NCBI GenBank assembly: GCA_032622095.1 | Contig: CP136063.1 | Coordinates: forward strand, 185,237,956 to 185,301,955 | Reading direction: 5' to 3' | DNA from: Siphonodentalium dalli | Taxonomy: Eukaryota; Mollusca; Scaphopoda; Gadilida; Siphonodentaliidae | DNA: 64,000 nt | Shown here: positions 21,103-34,507 of the stretch, piece after piece | How the letters are laid out: each line of letters begins with the position of its first letter | How positions within the stretch are numbered: the stretch's first letter is position 1 | Translations under genes and position numbers: made by a program | The notes under the pieces: generated by a model | The model's input: only the letters and a program-made list of their open reading frames with translations | Database searches by the model: none | What the model was told of the DNA's origin: nothing

Positions 21103-21964
21103 AAAATTCCCCCAAGAATAGAGCCTGTCAACACTACCATAGGTCCCACGGTATACAACAATTCCTACTCCAAAACCTCGACAAAAGATACGTAAATCAA
21201 CAAAATGGATGTGAAACTAACATCGGCTTCTATAAATAATGGGATAACGTTTCACGTACTATGCGTTGTTTTCCCGCGTAAAGAAATAGTCCCAGATAAA
21301 TAAAGACTCTTTGTCGTATTTAATGGCGTATATATTTAATGACATATCTTTCCAACCTCTTCATTCATTATAGCTTGTTGGAAAAAATATTGGAAGCCAT
21401 AGTATTTTGAAACGGAATGTAAACAGACGACAAACCGGAAATAAAAGGTCATCTGGCACTATTTCCTGTTATTAAACGAACGTTTAATATCACGATTTAT
21501 AGACTGGGTTTATTGAATGGAATAAGGGTAGCATCATGTAATAATTTTTTTTATAACCATGGTTCAATTGCCAACATCATTGCACAAACAAACATTCCAG
21601 TACATTATGATTTAACAACAATAAAGTTGTTTTAATATAGGCAGCGTGTGAACGAACCATTATGGAAAGAATGAGTTGTGAGCGATTGTTTTGATTGGCT
21701 ATTGGCCACTTGAATGCATGGTTCCGGGTCCTTCGGTATGTGGATCAGCCGGTCGCTGGCTGATTATACCTTTGAACGATGAGGTGTCAAAATTGGCATA
21801 CAAATGACAAAACTCGTAATTCATTATACTTATGCAATTTTATATGGGTTATTGCGTCTATATCGGGGACGTTTATGTATACATTGGATCAGAGAATAAA
21901 ACATAATTATGTACATCGGAGGCGATTTTTTGTAAAAGTATACTACAGCATTTATGTGTAAATA
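21103..21964. other. No feature recognised
   Basis: Low-complexity A+T-rich sequence without an ORF, RNA gene or repeat I can place. Confidence 0.4.
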
Positions 21965-22410
21965 TAAAAAAAAAGTTGAAAAAGGGGCATAACTCCATCA
22001 GAAATAGTCTATCGGATAATCATAACTTGAGTTATCATCCGGACAACAAAATAATCAGAAAATTGTAAGTCGATGGGGGGCATAACTCCGCCACAAATGC
22101 TCTGATCGGATCCAAACTTGAGCGGGACTTTCCCCTATGAAGGCAACATACCGAGTTTAATCAAATTCTGTCGAATACTATTCAAGTTAACATACGGACA
22201 ACAAAGTAATCGGAAAATTCTAAGTCGAAAAAGGGGCATAACTTCCGTCAGAAATGGTCGGACGAACCCAAATTCCAACTTGACCTGTATCTCCATGTGA
22301 TTAATCCACATACTAAATTAATCGGAAAGCTATCCGATAATCACAACTTGAGTTATCAGCCGGACAACAAAATAATCAGACAATTCTAAGTCGAAAAGGG
22401 GCATACCTCC
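21965..22410. repeat. 'Ggggcataactcc' tandem repeat
   Basis: At least three diverged units of 'aagtcgaaaaaggggcataactcc(g)(t)cagaaat' together with 'cttgagttatcatccggacaacaaaataatcagaaa'. This type of repeat is common in mollusc intergenic DNA, from general knowledge. Non-coding. Confidence 0.55.
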
Positions 22411-25400
22411 TCCAGAAATTGAAATGTTTATTTCGCCTCACAAACTGGGAATGAAAGCATTTGGAACCAGTGGCGTGGCTAGAAAGCCGAATTTCCAACT
22501 GTGGGAAATACCAATTTGTCCTACTTAGATCATCCAGCCTAACGCCCAATATGGACTGTTTTGGTGATTTTAGTCTTAAAGGCCCATTTAATTTTCGAGT
22601 CACCGATTATTTGTTTATTATAGTGCCTTGATATACAGTTTTAATAGCAATCTATGACATGCAATATGATTTAAATATTATAATTCACCACTATTTTGGA
22701 ACGTCTGTGTCTCGATCAGAGGGTGCCCATAGAGTAATAGAAAATAGCTGAGATCATAGAAATATTTGCAACAGATTTCAAACTGAGATATAGAGTTATT
22801 CCCCTTCCAAATACACCATTCAAGGTATTAACTAAGAAATATATTACTAATTTCGCTTTGCGTCACTCGTGATCATACAATGTTCCATTTTTATCACGAC
22901 ATTGGCTCTCAAAAGTAGCCTAAATCATGCAATCTCGAGCTGAGACCTTCCCCTGCTGTGAAATATATACATGATTAAGAAACAAGTATTGACTTTGAAA
23001 TATATTACCTATTGTTTTGTTCGATGTAATAAAGTTCCCACGTCAGACCTTCAAAACGTACCCAGGTTTGAACTGATGGAATCAACGGGCGTATAGTCAT
23101 AATAGAGAATCGTGGCATGATCTAGCAGGTTCCAACTGCATGCTTAAAATTTTGACTAAAGTTGGGGGAAGGCTCAGAAGATGTGATTTATATCCAATTT
23201 CCCTGACAACGTGCTGTTATTTCAGTGGCAAATGGTTGAAAAAAATGACGGCCTTTTTATCTGCCTTACAAAAATTGGTATATACGTGCCACTATATGGA
23301 ATAAAACAATATGCACATTCAAAATCGCAATCATCACAGTGACGTATAATCATGATGAGGAACTACTTACCGATTATTGACCCTTTAAATCCCGCACATA
23401 TATACACGAATAAAGTACAAAGTGAGCCTACTGTTATATTAATCATATACAGAAGATAACAGATCACATACCATAAGCCATCCCTATATAAAGACAAGCT
23501 TTGTGTTGCTTTGCATAATCTTCAGCAGCTCGCGTATTCGTTATTGGTTCAAATTCAGCAACATACAGCGCGATCTTTAAATCGTTCATAAATATAATGT
23601 GGTACCGAATAAAATCGGGTCTTCCAGATTAAATAACATGCAACCTGAATACATGTGCATGTAATTTTAACACTACCCATAATCACTACGACGAACACTC
23701 GCCCCAAGTGATTATAAGTTGACAATTTCAACGATCATTGCATGATAACAGGAATTTCTATGGTAATCAACATGCAGATTTATTCATGAAATGCGTCTAT
23801 AAAATAGCGGCAAACAAATGCGCTTGAATGAGGACTGTACTCCAATATAGTTGAAGGATTTGTTTAGCCTGAAGTAATAACAAGAACTTTGCCAAGTGTG
23901 AGTATCAATCTGCCAAATTTCAGTTGGGAACGACAGGATTACGACTCGACGGGGATAAAAAATAGTGTACGGATGTCAGCAAAACCGGAATACAATGAAT
24001 TGAACGGTCGTCGTCTAGATACTCCCGTACTTTTTTTAGGCAAATGTATCAAATAAAATGTTACATTATATCCATAGATAATTGTCCCAGATATTTATTC
24101 ATGTTATTGTATAGTCAGCGGATGTCTTTAGTTGACGCCCCGTTTGGACATAATTTTTTACCCGATGTGTGACAAATATTGTTCAATCTACTATCCAGAC
24201 AATTAATTTGATTACGTCGTTACACATGGGGGGGGGGGTCATTCACTTTTTTTCCATACAGTAGGCCGGGGTGGATGGGTCGTTCAGCCGCGAAAAAAGT
24301 AACTTTTTTCCAAGTGGTCACATTTTTGTCCTCTTACAACATTTCTGCAATATAATTGCCTCAAAGTGTTCAGCATCATTGTTATGGTATGTATGACACT
24401 TAGGTCAGAGCTTAGGGGGTAGTTAGTGTGGATATAGGCATAATGCTTCTCAGAAATCCCGGTTACAAACTAACACTCACAATTTCGTCTTTTGCATCAG
24501 ATCACATTGTCAAGTACCAACGCCACTGGTTCAAGATGAAAATGGACAGTTATGACACCCATGATTAAAGTAAATACAAATGAATAAAGCTATTCATTTA
24601 TATCATTAATGTTTACTCATTAGGGTGGGTATATACACACATTCATGTAATGTCTGTATGTAAAATACATGTATTTTACATGGCCACACCAATAATTGAC
24701 AACATTAGTAATTTAGTCACCTGCGCTCAAGAGGTTCATTGTTAACAGGCCAGACAAGTGAGTAGTGATAAGCGAAGTAAAACTGTCTGCTGTCAGGACA
24801 TTTAAGGCCAATCCAAAACATGTCTTCTTTTACGGGTGCGGAAATTAGCCGAGTCTATGTGATATCTGGCATTTAATTAATGCACGAACAACAGAAGCGA
24901 CACGTCTGGAATATACAGGCTTGATATTGAACAATTTCGACCATGATGCTTGTTTGGCGTGGGGTCGCGAAAACTTCAAATCGCTAGGGACTTAATTGAA
25001 TGCATCGGTCGGAATAAATGGGAAAAAAAGGTACAATATAATATGTTTTAGTTGAATAGCTCAGAGTTAGCCACACCGCCTGGTAGCTTTCGGGATCACA
25101 TATAGCCCCAAGTTGGTGGAAATACTGATCCACCACTGCAATGAATATCAAGAGAGGATTGGTAATTATTTAAATAGAACGTGCACCATATGGGTTATCC
25201 CACGAACAAATATTTTAAGTGGCCTGGCGATCCACATCCAGATTTTTGTTTGATTTTTTAGTTTAATTTATTGGTTTTTTTTTTTTACACAATTTCACAT
25301 CAAAGCCATATGATTGCTGATCAATCTGTTAAACGCCATGTTGTCAGCTGGTATACGATCGTGTGGGTCCATTACTATTTAGCATAAATGTTTTGCCTAA

Positions 25401-25630
25401 ATTTGTATTTTATATTTTCGATACAGTTGTATTTAAAGTGATTACAGACAAGCATTGGAAATATGGTAAAATGTTCATATAACTTGTTTACAAGTCATGA
25501 ATCAATTGATAAACAAAAACAAATAGGATAACAATGGGTGCTGCAGGTTTATGCGATTCTTATCTGTTCTCAGCCTATATAACTGAAACAAATACCAAGC
25601 CTAAATGGTGTGAGACTACAGATTTTTAGA
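22411..25630. other. Mostly unidentified intergenic DNA
   Basis: Only two recognisable pieces. At 24228-24320 there is a decayed hAT-like end (G-run, 'gtaggccggggtggatgggtcg'). At about 24368-24510 there is an inverted copy of 58866-59210 ('cataatgcttctcagaaatcccggttacaaactaacactcacaatttcgtc'). No gene recognised in the rest. Confidence 0.4.
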
Positions 25631-25634
25631 TAAA

Positions 25635-25860
25635 ACGTGGGTACCCTGCATGAAATTGGAGAAAACAAATCCTTCAAATAAGGGGTGATTTGGCTGGATT
25701 TGGAGGTAAAAAGGGGGTGGGTACCCCGCATGAAATTGGAAAACAAATTCCTTCAAATAGGGGGTGGTGGGTACCCAAGAGGCGGGGGGGAATTCAGCCT
25801 ACTGTCATGGCACTTTTTTCCGACCCCCCCCCCCCCTGCGTTACACGAAAATCCCTAACT
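25635..25860. repeat. Tandem duplication with G/C-run, hAT-like remnant
   Basis: Two copies of 'gtgggtacccYgcatgaaattgga...caaatNccttcaaata' followed by 'cttttttccgacccccccccccc' as in the right end of the hAT-like element at 36644-37218. Confidence 0.5.
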
Positions 25861-26030
25861 TAGTTTATAAACTAAATTTATATTCAATTATTAAATCTGA
25901 TGTTATGCTAACCTGTAAACCTGAACATTTACAGAAAACATCTTCGACTCAAATTGATTACTATTCTATTTATGATCGACATTAGGACCCTCTTTTTGGA
26001 AGCACCTGTGGTGGCGAACCCACAGGTTAA

Positions 26031-26541
26031 GGGCACGGGCGGCGTTCGTTGCAGGAATATTCATATCTGTTCAAATCGCCATCAACAGAAGGAATATTAA
26101 AATATATATAGTTTTGTTCATATGCTAAACATAATCAGCGCGTAAATAGTATGTTGTCAAGACGTACGATTGTGTACGTAAACAAGAGCCTGTTCGTGTT
26201 ACAGAAGTTGTGCTTCTGTTTACATAACACAGTGCAATTCTATTGGTTAATCACACAAATATGATATAAACGCTCTTTAGTAATTCCATATCAGGAAAAC
26301 AGTAACAAACAACGCTCTTTATGTTTACCATATCCGGATCTAAACAAAAGCCAGGTAACGTAACGTTTTTTTGCTTTTATTTACATAACAAAGGAAAAAC
26401 AATTGACAATAACATATTGTTTGTGCCATATTTCGGATTGGTATAAGAACAAAGTCTGACTATATTTTACTATTCTTTCTGATTGTGGCGGTTTTGGTGA
26501 ATATTTTAACAGCATACCCACCGCCAACACCGCCCGTATCT
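26031..26541. mobile_element. TTAA MITE family P5, copy 1
   Basis: A 511-bp element between TTAA sites, with ends GGGCACGGGCGGCGTT and AACACCGCCCGTATCT. Subterminal arms 'aatattYa...aaatcgccatNaacagaaggaa' also repeat in inverse. Orientation is opposite to the copies at 53797 and 57499. Open frames across it (for example 26460-26759 minus) run through the TIR and are not genes. Confidence 0.8.
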
Positions 26542-27960
26542 TTAAATTTCATTGAGATTCGATTATCGATGTAAACCGTGACAGAGAATCTGAGATACAC
26601 GCGGACTGACGAACAGTTAATCCAGTATATCCGACAGTTTTCTCCGACGAGTGTGGCTGTAAGAATACATATACAACCATGGTTCGAAACATCTGATAGA
26701 TTAAACCACTCAATGCAATAGCAACAGCTTTGAACATACCGCATCTGCCCCCTTTTCACTCAGAATCCTTTGCGAGTGGAAGAACAAGACAGGTCCTTGT
26801 CCGTCTTTTTCATGATGCGAGCGATAGCAATTACGAACGTTTGGCTAACTTAGGTGTGTAAAGTTGAAAGAGCTTTAAAAGTTCTATATTACTTTGGTTA
26901 GTCGGCATATACAGTTCGTGTAGATCTTAATCCATGTATTATCGACCTTATTTGCATCACCATCTCCGGGACTTAACCAATTATATAGGTTCCATTTCAG
27001 ACTTGGAGAATTACTCGTTGTACAATGCTGATTACAATGGATAGACATAGGCAAACAACGCATGTTACATCAACATATGGCGAGTACAATTGAAGTACAA
27101 TACTTCCAAGTACATCACGTGTTACGGTACTTAAAAGCGAACATACAATACACGTGCCGGGCCTGCTCTACATATATATATGGCAGGAGTGGCGTGCATC
27201 AGTCGGTGATAAGCATATCACATTAAGCCGTCCACCATATGTTCAGCATATAGTTATAATATCACACGAGATATACAGAATATGAAGGTAGGGGAGTCTT
27301 CGTGGATTACGTGGGTTACATCAGCAATATGTGTAATAATTATTCATCCAATCTAATTTCAAACTGCTGGTTGTATTCGCGAATTCACAAATTGAATATT
27401 GAATGATTTATTTCCAAAATATATACTATAAATAGGAAGTTTACACTGAGTCATCAACGTATCCATTCATTTGCATCCTCAAACGGAATATATGTAACAC
27501 ACCACTGCATAGCGTGTGAATGTTTGTTTAAGTTGTCCCATTCTATTATCTTTATGTGAATAAGTAATTCCAATGTTTATTGTTTGTTAATACAATATTT
27601 GTTTTAATATATATATATATGTTTAGCCTATACGCAATGATGAACTTGGCAAAACAAAATGGTGATAACTTATATTGTGTTTTTATTGCTTTCGATGACA
27701 TGATTGTGTAGACAGAGACTGTCGAGTAAATTGAAAATTAATATGCTATAAGGGTTATACAACATACAACTATATTGGCTTAAAACAAGGAGATGGTCTC
27801 GCCGGTTTTATTCTACCTATGCCTTAACGACATGAAAGACCACATGGTAAATAATGGGTGCAACGGGTTCGACGTAACTGTACGGATATAGTCACATCGC
27901 CGCCAGGGGGTCAATACTATGAAACGTATTTACAATAGTATTCCCTACTTTTTTAATGAA
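26542..27960. other. No feature recognised
   Basis: A+T-rich, with a short (TA)n stretch near 27610. No ORF with family resemblance. Confidence 0.4.
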
Positions 27961-28418
27961 ATTTCACCAGCGCTCGTGTACCCGAGTACTATCGAACCCG
28001 ATTGGTAGAAAGACTCCACAAAATCGGGCGGTTACCTGCAACTGTTTCTCAATATCCGTTACATGTAATTTCGATGTGTTTATTTGGATGAGAGAATAAA
28101 GCATATCTACAAATTGTATTAAATTTCCAAAAACCCGTTTGGTTGTAAGAATCCACAAAATCGGGTGATTACTTGTAACTACAAATTGTATTACATTTCC
28201 AATACGGAAAAAATTGCGAGTAGCAATTGGTCATTCCACAACACAACAGAGAGGGCAAATCATCGTATTCAAATTAGATGTTATCGGGTGGAATACTTGA
28301 ACATTACAAATGCTAGTTCACAATATTTAGACATTCTTCGTATCGGAATTTTCAATCGTTTGCAATTACAAGAAAGGTATACTATCCGATGACATGTGGA
28401 ATATCGATGTTTTCTGAA
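27961..28418. repeat. Local duplication
   Basis: Two imperfect copies of 'gaNtccacaaaatcgggYggttac' with 'ctacaaattgtattaNatttcca', spaced about 140 bp. Non-coding. Confidence 0.45.
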
Positions 28419-28858
28419 CCCTTTCAGTGCCAAGTCCGATTTTTGTATCAACCCATATACCCTGTGCCGATGCATTCTCTTATATATGCGAATCGACCTA
28501 TCTCGCATATATAAGAGAATGCATTGGCCTAACAATTTTTCATCATTTGTTATTATTTTTTACAATTTTTTACAATTTTAATATTTTTTTCTTATATTCT
28601 TTAACAACTCTTTCAGTGCCAGACTTATTTTGTAGGTTTAGTGCCAGGGAATCTTACTTTTTTCATGGGCATCAAAATTATTACTATGAATACTTGGTGA
28701 TAGTTTTGAGTTATAACATGCCCCTAAGGTTTTATCAAGTTTGTTTTTAAATTCGCTATATCATTCTTAAGCATACCCAAATTGTTTTTATTTTTTTAGG
28801 GCCGATTTTATAGACCGTAAATTAGGGCCGATCATATCGGACCCTGGCACTGAAAGGG
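28419..28858. mobile_element. TTAA MITE family P2 with hairpin cassette
   Basis: Ends CCCTTTCAGTGCC and GGCACTGAAAGGG. TTAA flanks on the right (28859-28862) and TGAA, a likely mutated site, on the left. It holds one copy of the cassette hairpin (28466-28528, arms GCATTCTCTTATATATGCGA). A second internal piece of the P2 terminus (CTTTCAGTGCCAG) at 28612 suggests a composite origin. Confidence 0.75.
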
Positions 28859-28861
28859 TTA

Positions 28862-29410
28862 AAGACATATTATGAACTTGTTCGAGTTCGTGAGACTGAT
28901 AAGTTAGTACACGTGCGCTTAATGTATTAACACCACGATTCGGGACGCAACTATCTGCGATAAACTCGCACAAATGAGTTCGACATTGAGAGTCATTGCA
29001 TTTAATTAATATACCAATAACATGATTTTTGAAGGCGTTATGGTTTATTAACGGCCCGACAAGAATGATTAACAGCCCGAGGGCCTATTAGAGGGCGCTA
29101 ATATGCCACAGGGCTGTTAATCATTCCTGGAGGGCCGTTAATAAACCATGACGCCGGACAAATCATGTTATTACTATTATTACCACTCCGTCCTCGTGTG
29201 ATCATGTGATCGATGACTTAACCGGAAGCTTCGTCAACGACCGCCACCCGCTTCCGGTTAACTTCGCCTCAAAATTATGGAATTTTATCGTGCGGGTAAT
29301 ATACTGTTAATCTACTAGAGAACGCCCTCTAAAGTGGTAATAATATATAAGAATGGAAGTGTGTGTTGTCAATTTGGATTAATATTCGTAGAAATAACAC
29401 CTAACTTTGA
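28862..29410. repeat. Dispersed repeat X, copy 2, with a foldback insertion
   Basis: Matches 7560-7795 and 11134-11210: 'gttcgagttcgtgagactgataagttagt', 'gattcgggacgcaactatctgcgataaactcg', 'gagagtcattgcatttaattaat', then after an insertion 'gtgtgtgttgtcaatttgga'. It shows repeat X without the LINE. The insertion at 29017-29175 is a palindrome. Confidence 0.6.
29017..29175. mobile_element. Foldback MITE
   Basis: Arms 'aataacatgattt...ggcgttatggtttattaacggcc' and 'ggccgttaataaaccatgacgcc...aaatcatgttatt' are near-perfect complements; the inner arms 'gaatgattaacagccc/gggctgttaatcattc' also pair. Inserted in repeat X. Confidence 0.7.
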
Positions 29411-30049
29411 CAAAGATTATTCTCCATTTCTAATTGATCACCCAACCCGAGTGTTTGACATCACTTTAATTAACGTGCTAACAACACAGGCGAATGGGTG
29501 AACGTCTATCAGTGAGCCATTCATATAATCTAATGGTCAACCAGAGGGGACACACGTGGCATTCATGACGTGATCTCTTAAAAGTGTAAGCATGTCGGCT
29601 CTTACTTCAGTCCAATATCTAATGCACAGGAAACCAGCACTTCGCAGTGTAATATATATGTTAACGTTATCCCCGTAAAAATTGTTCTTTGGCAAAGATA
29701 TTATAGGGTACCGATATGGTAATTAAACACCACAGTGTGTAATGTGACTTTTGAAACATTCTATCCCAAGCATATACATTAGGGTCGATATATTGGGGTC
29801 GGGTGTTAACTTTACCTCGTCACTGCATGTGTTACGTATTGTAAGTAACGCACGCCATACGCAGCATTTTGTCATTTGCGGACTGTTGAAATCCGGTGTG
29901 GCTTATGATAAATATCAAGAAGTTCTGAAAAATATGATTGACTTTTTATTTCCAAAATTTACAAATTTGTAACTACATGTATTAGTTACATACCTCTTTC
30001 GCTTGGTATAAATTCTGAAAGACGTTTACTATCAAAAGTTACCAACAAA
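29176..30049. other. Unidentified, with a small hairpin
   Basis: AACCGGAAGC...GCTTCCGGTT hairpin at about 29220-29260. Nothing else recognised. Confidence 0.35.
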
Positions 30050-30497
30050 CTGAGTTATACGCTCCTAAATTACTATTTCTTTGGCTTTGGGGGTAAAAAA
30101 TATTTGATTCGAGTCGAGGAACCCACCCATCAAAGCTCAGAGTGATCAGACGTCGATTTTTTAAATTTTTTGAAGTTTGTTAATTTTTGGAGATGTGGTC
30201 CACTTCCACGTGTTCAAACAGACAAATTGCGGGTGTAAGATGGATAACTCGAAAATCAAGTGGTTATTTTTGTTAATAGTAACGACTTGATTTTCGAGAA
30301 TATCCATCTTACAACCGCAATTTGTCGGTTTGAGCACGTGGAAGTGGACCACATCTCCAAAAAATAACAAACTTCAAAAATCGATATCTGATCACTCTGA
30401 GCTTTGAAGGGTTGGTTTCTCGACTCGAATCAAATAATTTTTACCCCTGAAGCCAAAGGAATAGTAATTTATGGGTGCTTAATTGGATTGAGTACCT
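30050..30497. mobile_element. TTAA foldback element family P4, copy 1
   Basis: An almost complete palindrome of 448 bp. The right end is GGATTGAGTACCT before TTAA; the left end is eroded. The arms include 'aaattactatttctttggctt', 'tttgattcgagtcgagg', 'gatgtggtccacttccacgtg' and a central 'gatggataactcgaaaatcaag'. Same family as 36474-37399. Confidence 0.75.
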
Positions 30498-30551
30498 TTA
30501 ACTGGTAAACACAACAATTTCCTCAGTTGGTACCCACATTGTAGCCCTTAA

Positions 30552-30928
30552 ACCACCATTATCTCAGGGGGTAAAAACAAATATTTGATTCGAGTCGCGA
30601 GGAACCCACCTATCAAAGCTCAGAGTTGTTAGATATCGATTTTTGAAATCTATTATTCATCGCCATCGAGACTTATTAGTGGACCAGAACAAATCGACGA
30701 GCCGACGGTCTCGGACCAACTTGCGGATGAAGATGGATAACTCTAAAATCAAGAGGTTTGTTTGATAATAAGGCCAAATTTCGTCGAACAACATGTTGAT
30801 AAATAACACGTTTCGGGCAATTATATACTATATAGTCGATAGTGGTTAGCATTATTTTTGGGCAATAAAACGAATGTTGTTGTTTGTTGGAATCTGATTA
30901 CATGGGGACCATCGAATCGGATTGAGCA
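30552..30928. mobile_element. TTAA element, P4-related subfamily (P4b), copy 1
   Basis: Shares 'tttgattcgagtcg', 'aacccacctatcaaagctcagag' and 'gatggataactctaaaatcaag' with P4, but has its own half 'taatgctaaccact...ggaatctgatta'. That half reappears inverted at 48486-48930. Ends at GGATTGAGCA before TTAA (30929-30932). Confidence 0.6.
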
Positions 30929-30989
30929 TTAAAGACCACTTTTTATTTTCACAATTATTCGGGACCAGCATTATACCAGGAAGCTTTGT

Positions 30990-31345
30990 TGTTCTATACA
31001 ATTGTTACAATTTAACAATTTGTAAAATTTCAACCCAGGTTGCATATGAATCTCTCCCGTTTGAAACTGGTTCATGTACAAACACCACATACAACGAAAT
31101 ATTGTGTACGTTCTGTAAAGAGTACTAAAGATGGGGTATGAATTTCACTTTATTCTAGCCTGTCCATGCCTGAATCAACTGAGATTTAAATATTTGAAAA
31201 CCTATCACTACATAAGATCTAATAGGCTGAAACTAGACTAACTGTTTAAATTGTGGCAAATTACTGACAATAGACGAACACTGGTAGATCTGGCGTTATA
31301 TGAATGACAATAGACGAACACTGGTTTAGATCTGGCGTTATATGA
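30990..31345 (+). pseudogene. CR1/Jockey-like LINE 3' end remnant
   Basis: Reads KISTQVAYESLPFETGSCTN then TTYNEILCTFCKEY, and after a frameshift YEFHFILACPCLNQLRFKYL then KTYHYIRSNRLKL. This matches the conserved end of many non-LTR reverse transcriptase ORFs (LPIE-x-GR, then Cys-x2-Cys, then EFH-x4-C). A ~55-bp tandem duplication ('tgacaatagacgaacactgg') at 31268-31345 breaks the end. Only the last ~100 codons survive. Confidence 0.65.
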
Positions 31346-31439
31346 ATGAAAAATCTAAACTTATACAAGGTGTAACTCCTTAGGCTCATAATTCATTACA
31401 CCCACCATTATCTGTTTTTTTTTATCGGAACCCCCTTAA

Positions 31440-31831
31440 CCCTTTACCCAACAGAAGGGCCCTGTGCCAATGCATTCTCTTATATATGCGAGTCGACCAT
31501 AGGTCGCCTCGCATATATAAGAGAATGCATTGGCTTAATGCATTAAAAATTATAAAATTGTTAAAGAATGTAAGAAAAAATGGTAAAAAGTGTCAAAAAA
31601 AGGTTTTTTTTAGGCCAATGCATTATCTTATATATGCGAGGCGACCTATGGTCGACTCGCATATATAAGAGAATGCAATGGCACAGGGCATAACTGTAAC
31701 TATCACAATGTGGTCAAGGAGCCGGTTCCAATGATATCCATATTTGTATGGTTCTATTGAGACAGACCGAAGATATTTTAGGCTGTTGAAGCTTTATTTG
31801 GGCGTTTTTGGCCGGTTTGTTGGGTAAAGGG
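31440..31831. mobile_element. TTAA MITE family P1 with double-hairpin cassette, copy 2
   Basis: 392 bp between TTAA sites (31436-31439, 31832-31835), TIR CCCTTTACCCAACA. It carries both cassette hairpins (31466-31534 and 31614-31682) and, unlike the copy at 5071, an extra ~140-bp unique segment before the right end. A C-run follows directly. Confidence 0.8.
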
Positions 31832-31835
31832 TTAA

Positions 31836-34165
31836 TCCCCCCCCCCCCCCATTTCAAAATAGCAACAAATTTAATGACTATATTTATTAAGTTCCTATCT
31901 ATATTATATACGCATACATGTACTATCTGTTAAAATACACTATACTTATATATTTATAAATGTATACCGCACATGTGTCATCCTGTTAAGATTATTAGAT
32001 TATTGAAGTCGTATTAATTTTCCTACCCAGAGGCGTTATTTCGCTAAAATCCGTTTCAGATTCTGGATCCAGATTACAGATTGGTCCCCGTACGACTTGG
32101 TTCGGCAAAAGAACAGACCACAAATTTGCAGAATCAGTAAACGAACAGACCGTAATCCTAATTTCGTGGTAATCCGATTTGGATTCGGATTCTGATTACG
32201 GACTCAAATGTTCGTAATGTAAACAAACCGAGATTCCGCCACCTCAGAGTTTAAAAACACAATAAAACATAAGAATCCGTCTCTTGTGTACAAATTATTG
32301 CAGAATATAAACGATCTATATCAAAGAATTTTAAATGCGGAGACAAATTTGTTTTATTGAATGTAAACTGGGAGAATATTACTGAAATTAGCCAAATAAT
32401 AACGCTATTGATAGTAACGCTGGGGGAGCACTTCGGTTGATGGCAAATCATTGTTGATTGTCACTTTCATATGTCCATTTCATAATTCCATCCTTAAAAT
32501 ACCGCCCGAACGCATGTCGATTTCGAATTCGGCGGATACGTCACCATTGACCGAATTCATATGAACCTGCATGGATATGTCTTCTGCTGTGTTCGGTATT
32601 ATAATGTTTCTTCTTATTCAAGAAATAGTAGGATTATATGGTATCGATGGATTATCAGATACACGTATGTACTATCATCTAGTCTTAAAGTTATAGCAAT
32701 TTTAACATGTTTTGTTTCGTTAAATGCAGTCGTTTTGCGCAATAGTCTCTGTATAGACAACAGACACATGTTCTAGGGACGTGGCTAGAAGTTTCCTCAA
32801 ATTTCCGGCCAACTGCACCCCCCCCCCCCCCCCCCCCCCCCCATTGAACCAAACATCAATCTCACAGGTTCGCAGAATTCAATTTGCTCTCCTTGGAAAT
32901 ATCCAATCTGACAAACACTAAGATTGGAAAATTACCAACTTTTACTGGTTGAAAAAAATCAAACAATGAGAACAATGCCAACCTATATATGGTGTCAAAT
33001 TAATGTCCAACTAATGTTGTGTCATGCATGAAATTTCCGACTGCTGGAATGTACCAAAGTTTAGTTTAGATATATTTATTTCAAATATATGTCAAATTTA
33101 GATAACACATGATATATAACACATACATTTGTTTATACATACAAAGGAATTGGGGGACAAGTACTGACTCACTTAAGGGTACCCCCTCTCCCATATGTTA
33201 TTACACTGAAAAAATAAATAATTAGTAATGGCAAAGCAACATGACTACCAAAACAAGTTGTACATATATACAGATCACTGGACACCCCCTCTCTCGAGTT
33301 AGTCATAAGTTTGTATATGTATTTATTTAAAATCGGGTTTGTTTGTTGCGTGTGTTGGCTTGTACGTATCATTATTTGAAACAGTTAGTCAAAATAATCC
33401 TGATTTTCCTCACGTATGAATGACTGCACAGCTTAGCAAATTGTACCAAAGTTCGGGGTGGGGGTCGAGACACCCAATCAACCCCTGTCGTCACGTCCCT
33501 GTTCAACTGACAAGTTCCGTGTGTTCTTCACAACATCTTCGGAATTTGATTCAGGAGGCCTAGAGCTGTCATGTTTAGATATGCTTGCCATCATCAATAA
33601 ACACACTTTAACTTGAAAAAAAGATGCGATTAAGTCGGATTGGCAGCAAATTATGTGCCGTGTATACACACATAGAAGAACAGCATGACTTTCACAACAA
33701 ACATGCACTTTATAAATATAAGATACAAATGATACTTGTGTCAAATACATGAGCCATGTTTGACGCTGGGGGAGAGTTTCGGAGACCACGTGGATTTCAA
33801 AATCTGACCTAGAATCCGAAATTAGCTCCGCCCCCCGTAATCGGCTTTGGATTCTCAATCCGGATTTTAGCGAAATTACGGCTCAGTCGAACAGCGAATA
33901 CAAGCTCAAGGTAAGAATGTGACCCCGTGAATATCGAAACTGTAAACGAGAACCTTGATCGTGTGGTTCCAATTAAGAAAACGTGTGTGCACAGTTCAAT
34001 TATTAAAATAAATGTCTTCATTCACAGAATATTCTATTTTTTTTTAGCGCAACATTTCGGATCACAGGTGATCGGAAATCCCTCGAGATATGCTTCGAGC
34101 ATTAGTACGATCTCCATGAGCCGCGCTAAAACGGACGCGAAGTTCTGATTTTAGAACATATTTAA
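31836..34165. other. Mostly unidentified; C25 tract; inverted AT-rich repeats
   Basis: A 25-C run lies at 32818-32842. At 32030-32220 and 33790-33880 there are related inverted segments ('atttcgctaaaatccg', 'cgtaatc(c/g)gNtttggattc') that look like arms of an old element. Several short open frames on both strands show no family resemblance. Confidence 0.35.
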
Positions 34166-34303
34166 CCCTTTCAGTGCCAAGTCGATTTTTGTATCAACCC
34201 ATATTTCCTTGAGCATTTTTCAAATTTATTGATTATAATAATGTGGTACATTGATGGAAAGAGCTCTTGATTGATACAAAAATCGGACTTGGCACTGAAA
34301 GGG
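34166..34303. mobile_element. TTAA MITE family P2, short copy without cassette
   Basis: 138 bp between TTAA (34162-34165 and 34304-34307). TIR CCCTTTCAGTGCCAAGTCSG, followed by 'atttttgtatcaa' on both sides. It is the minimal P2 element and shows what P2 looks like without the hairpin cassette. Confidence 0.85.
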
Positions 34304-34507
34304 TTAAAGCGGTGGGTGTTTTGGCGCTAGCATGTTGCCAGAACGTTGGGGTATCTTTCTTCCGGTCATATTTTGTGTGTTACAACTGGACGGCTTATCA
34401 AGTTTGTCATTGTGTGTAGAAAGAAATCCAGACCGTACTAATGCAGTGACTATATATATATATAATGCTATGAAATTTCGCAAGACAAATCAGAAGCATA
34501 TCATTAA

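Noticed and set aside
33478-33858. 126-aa minus-strand open frame
   Set aside because: No recognisable domain and overlaps inverted-repeat arms; chance frame.
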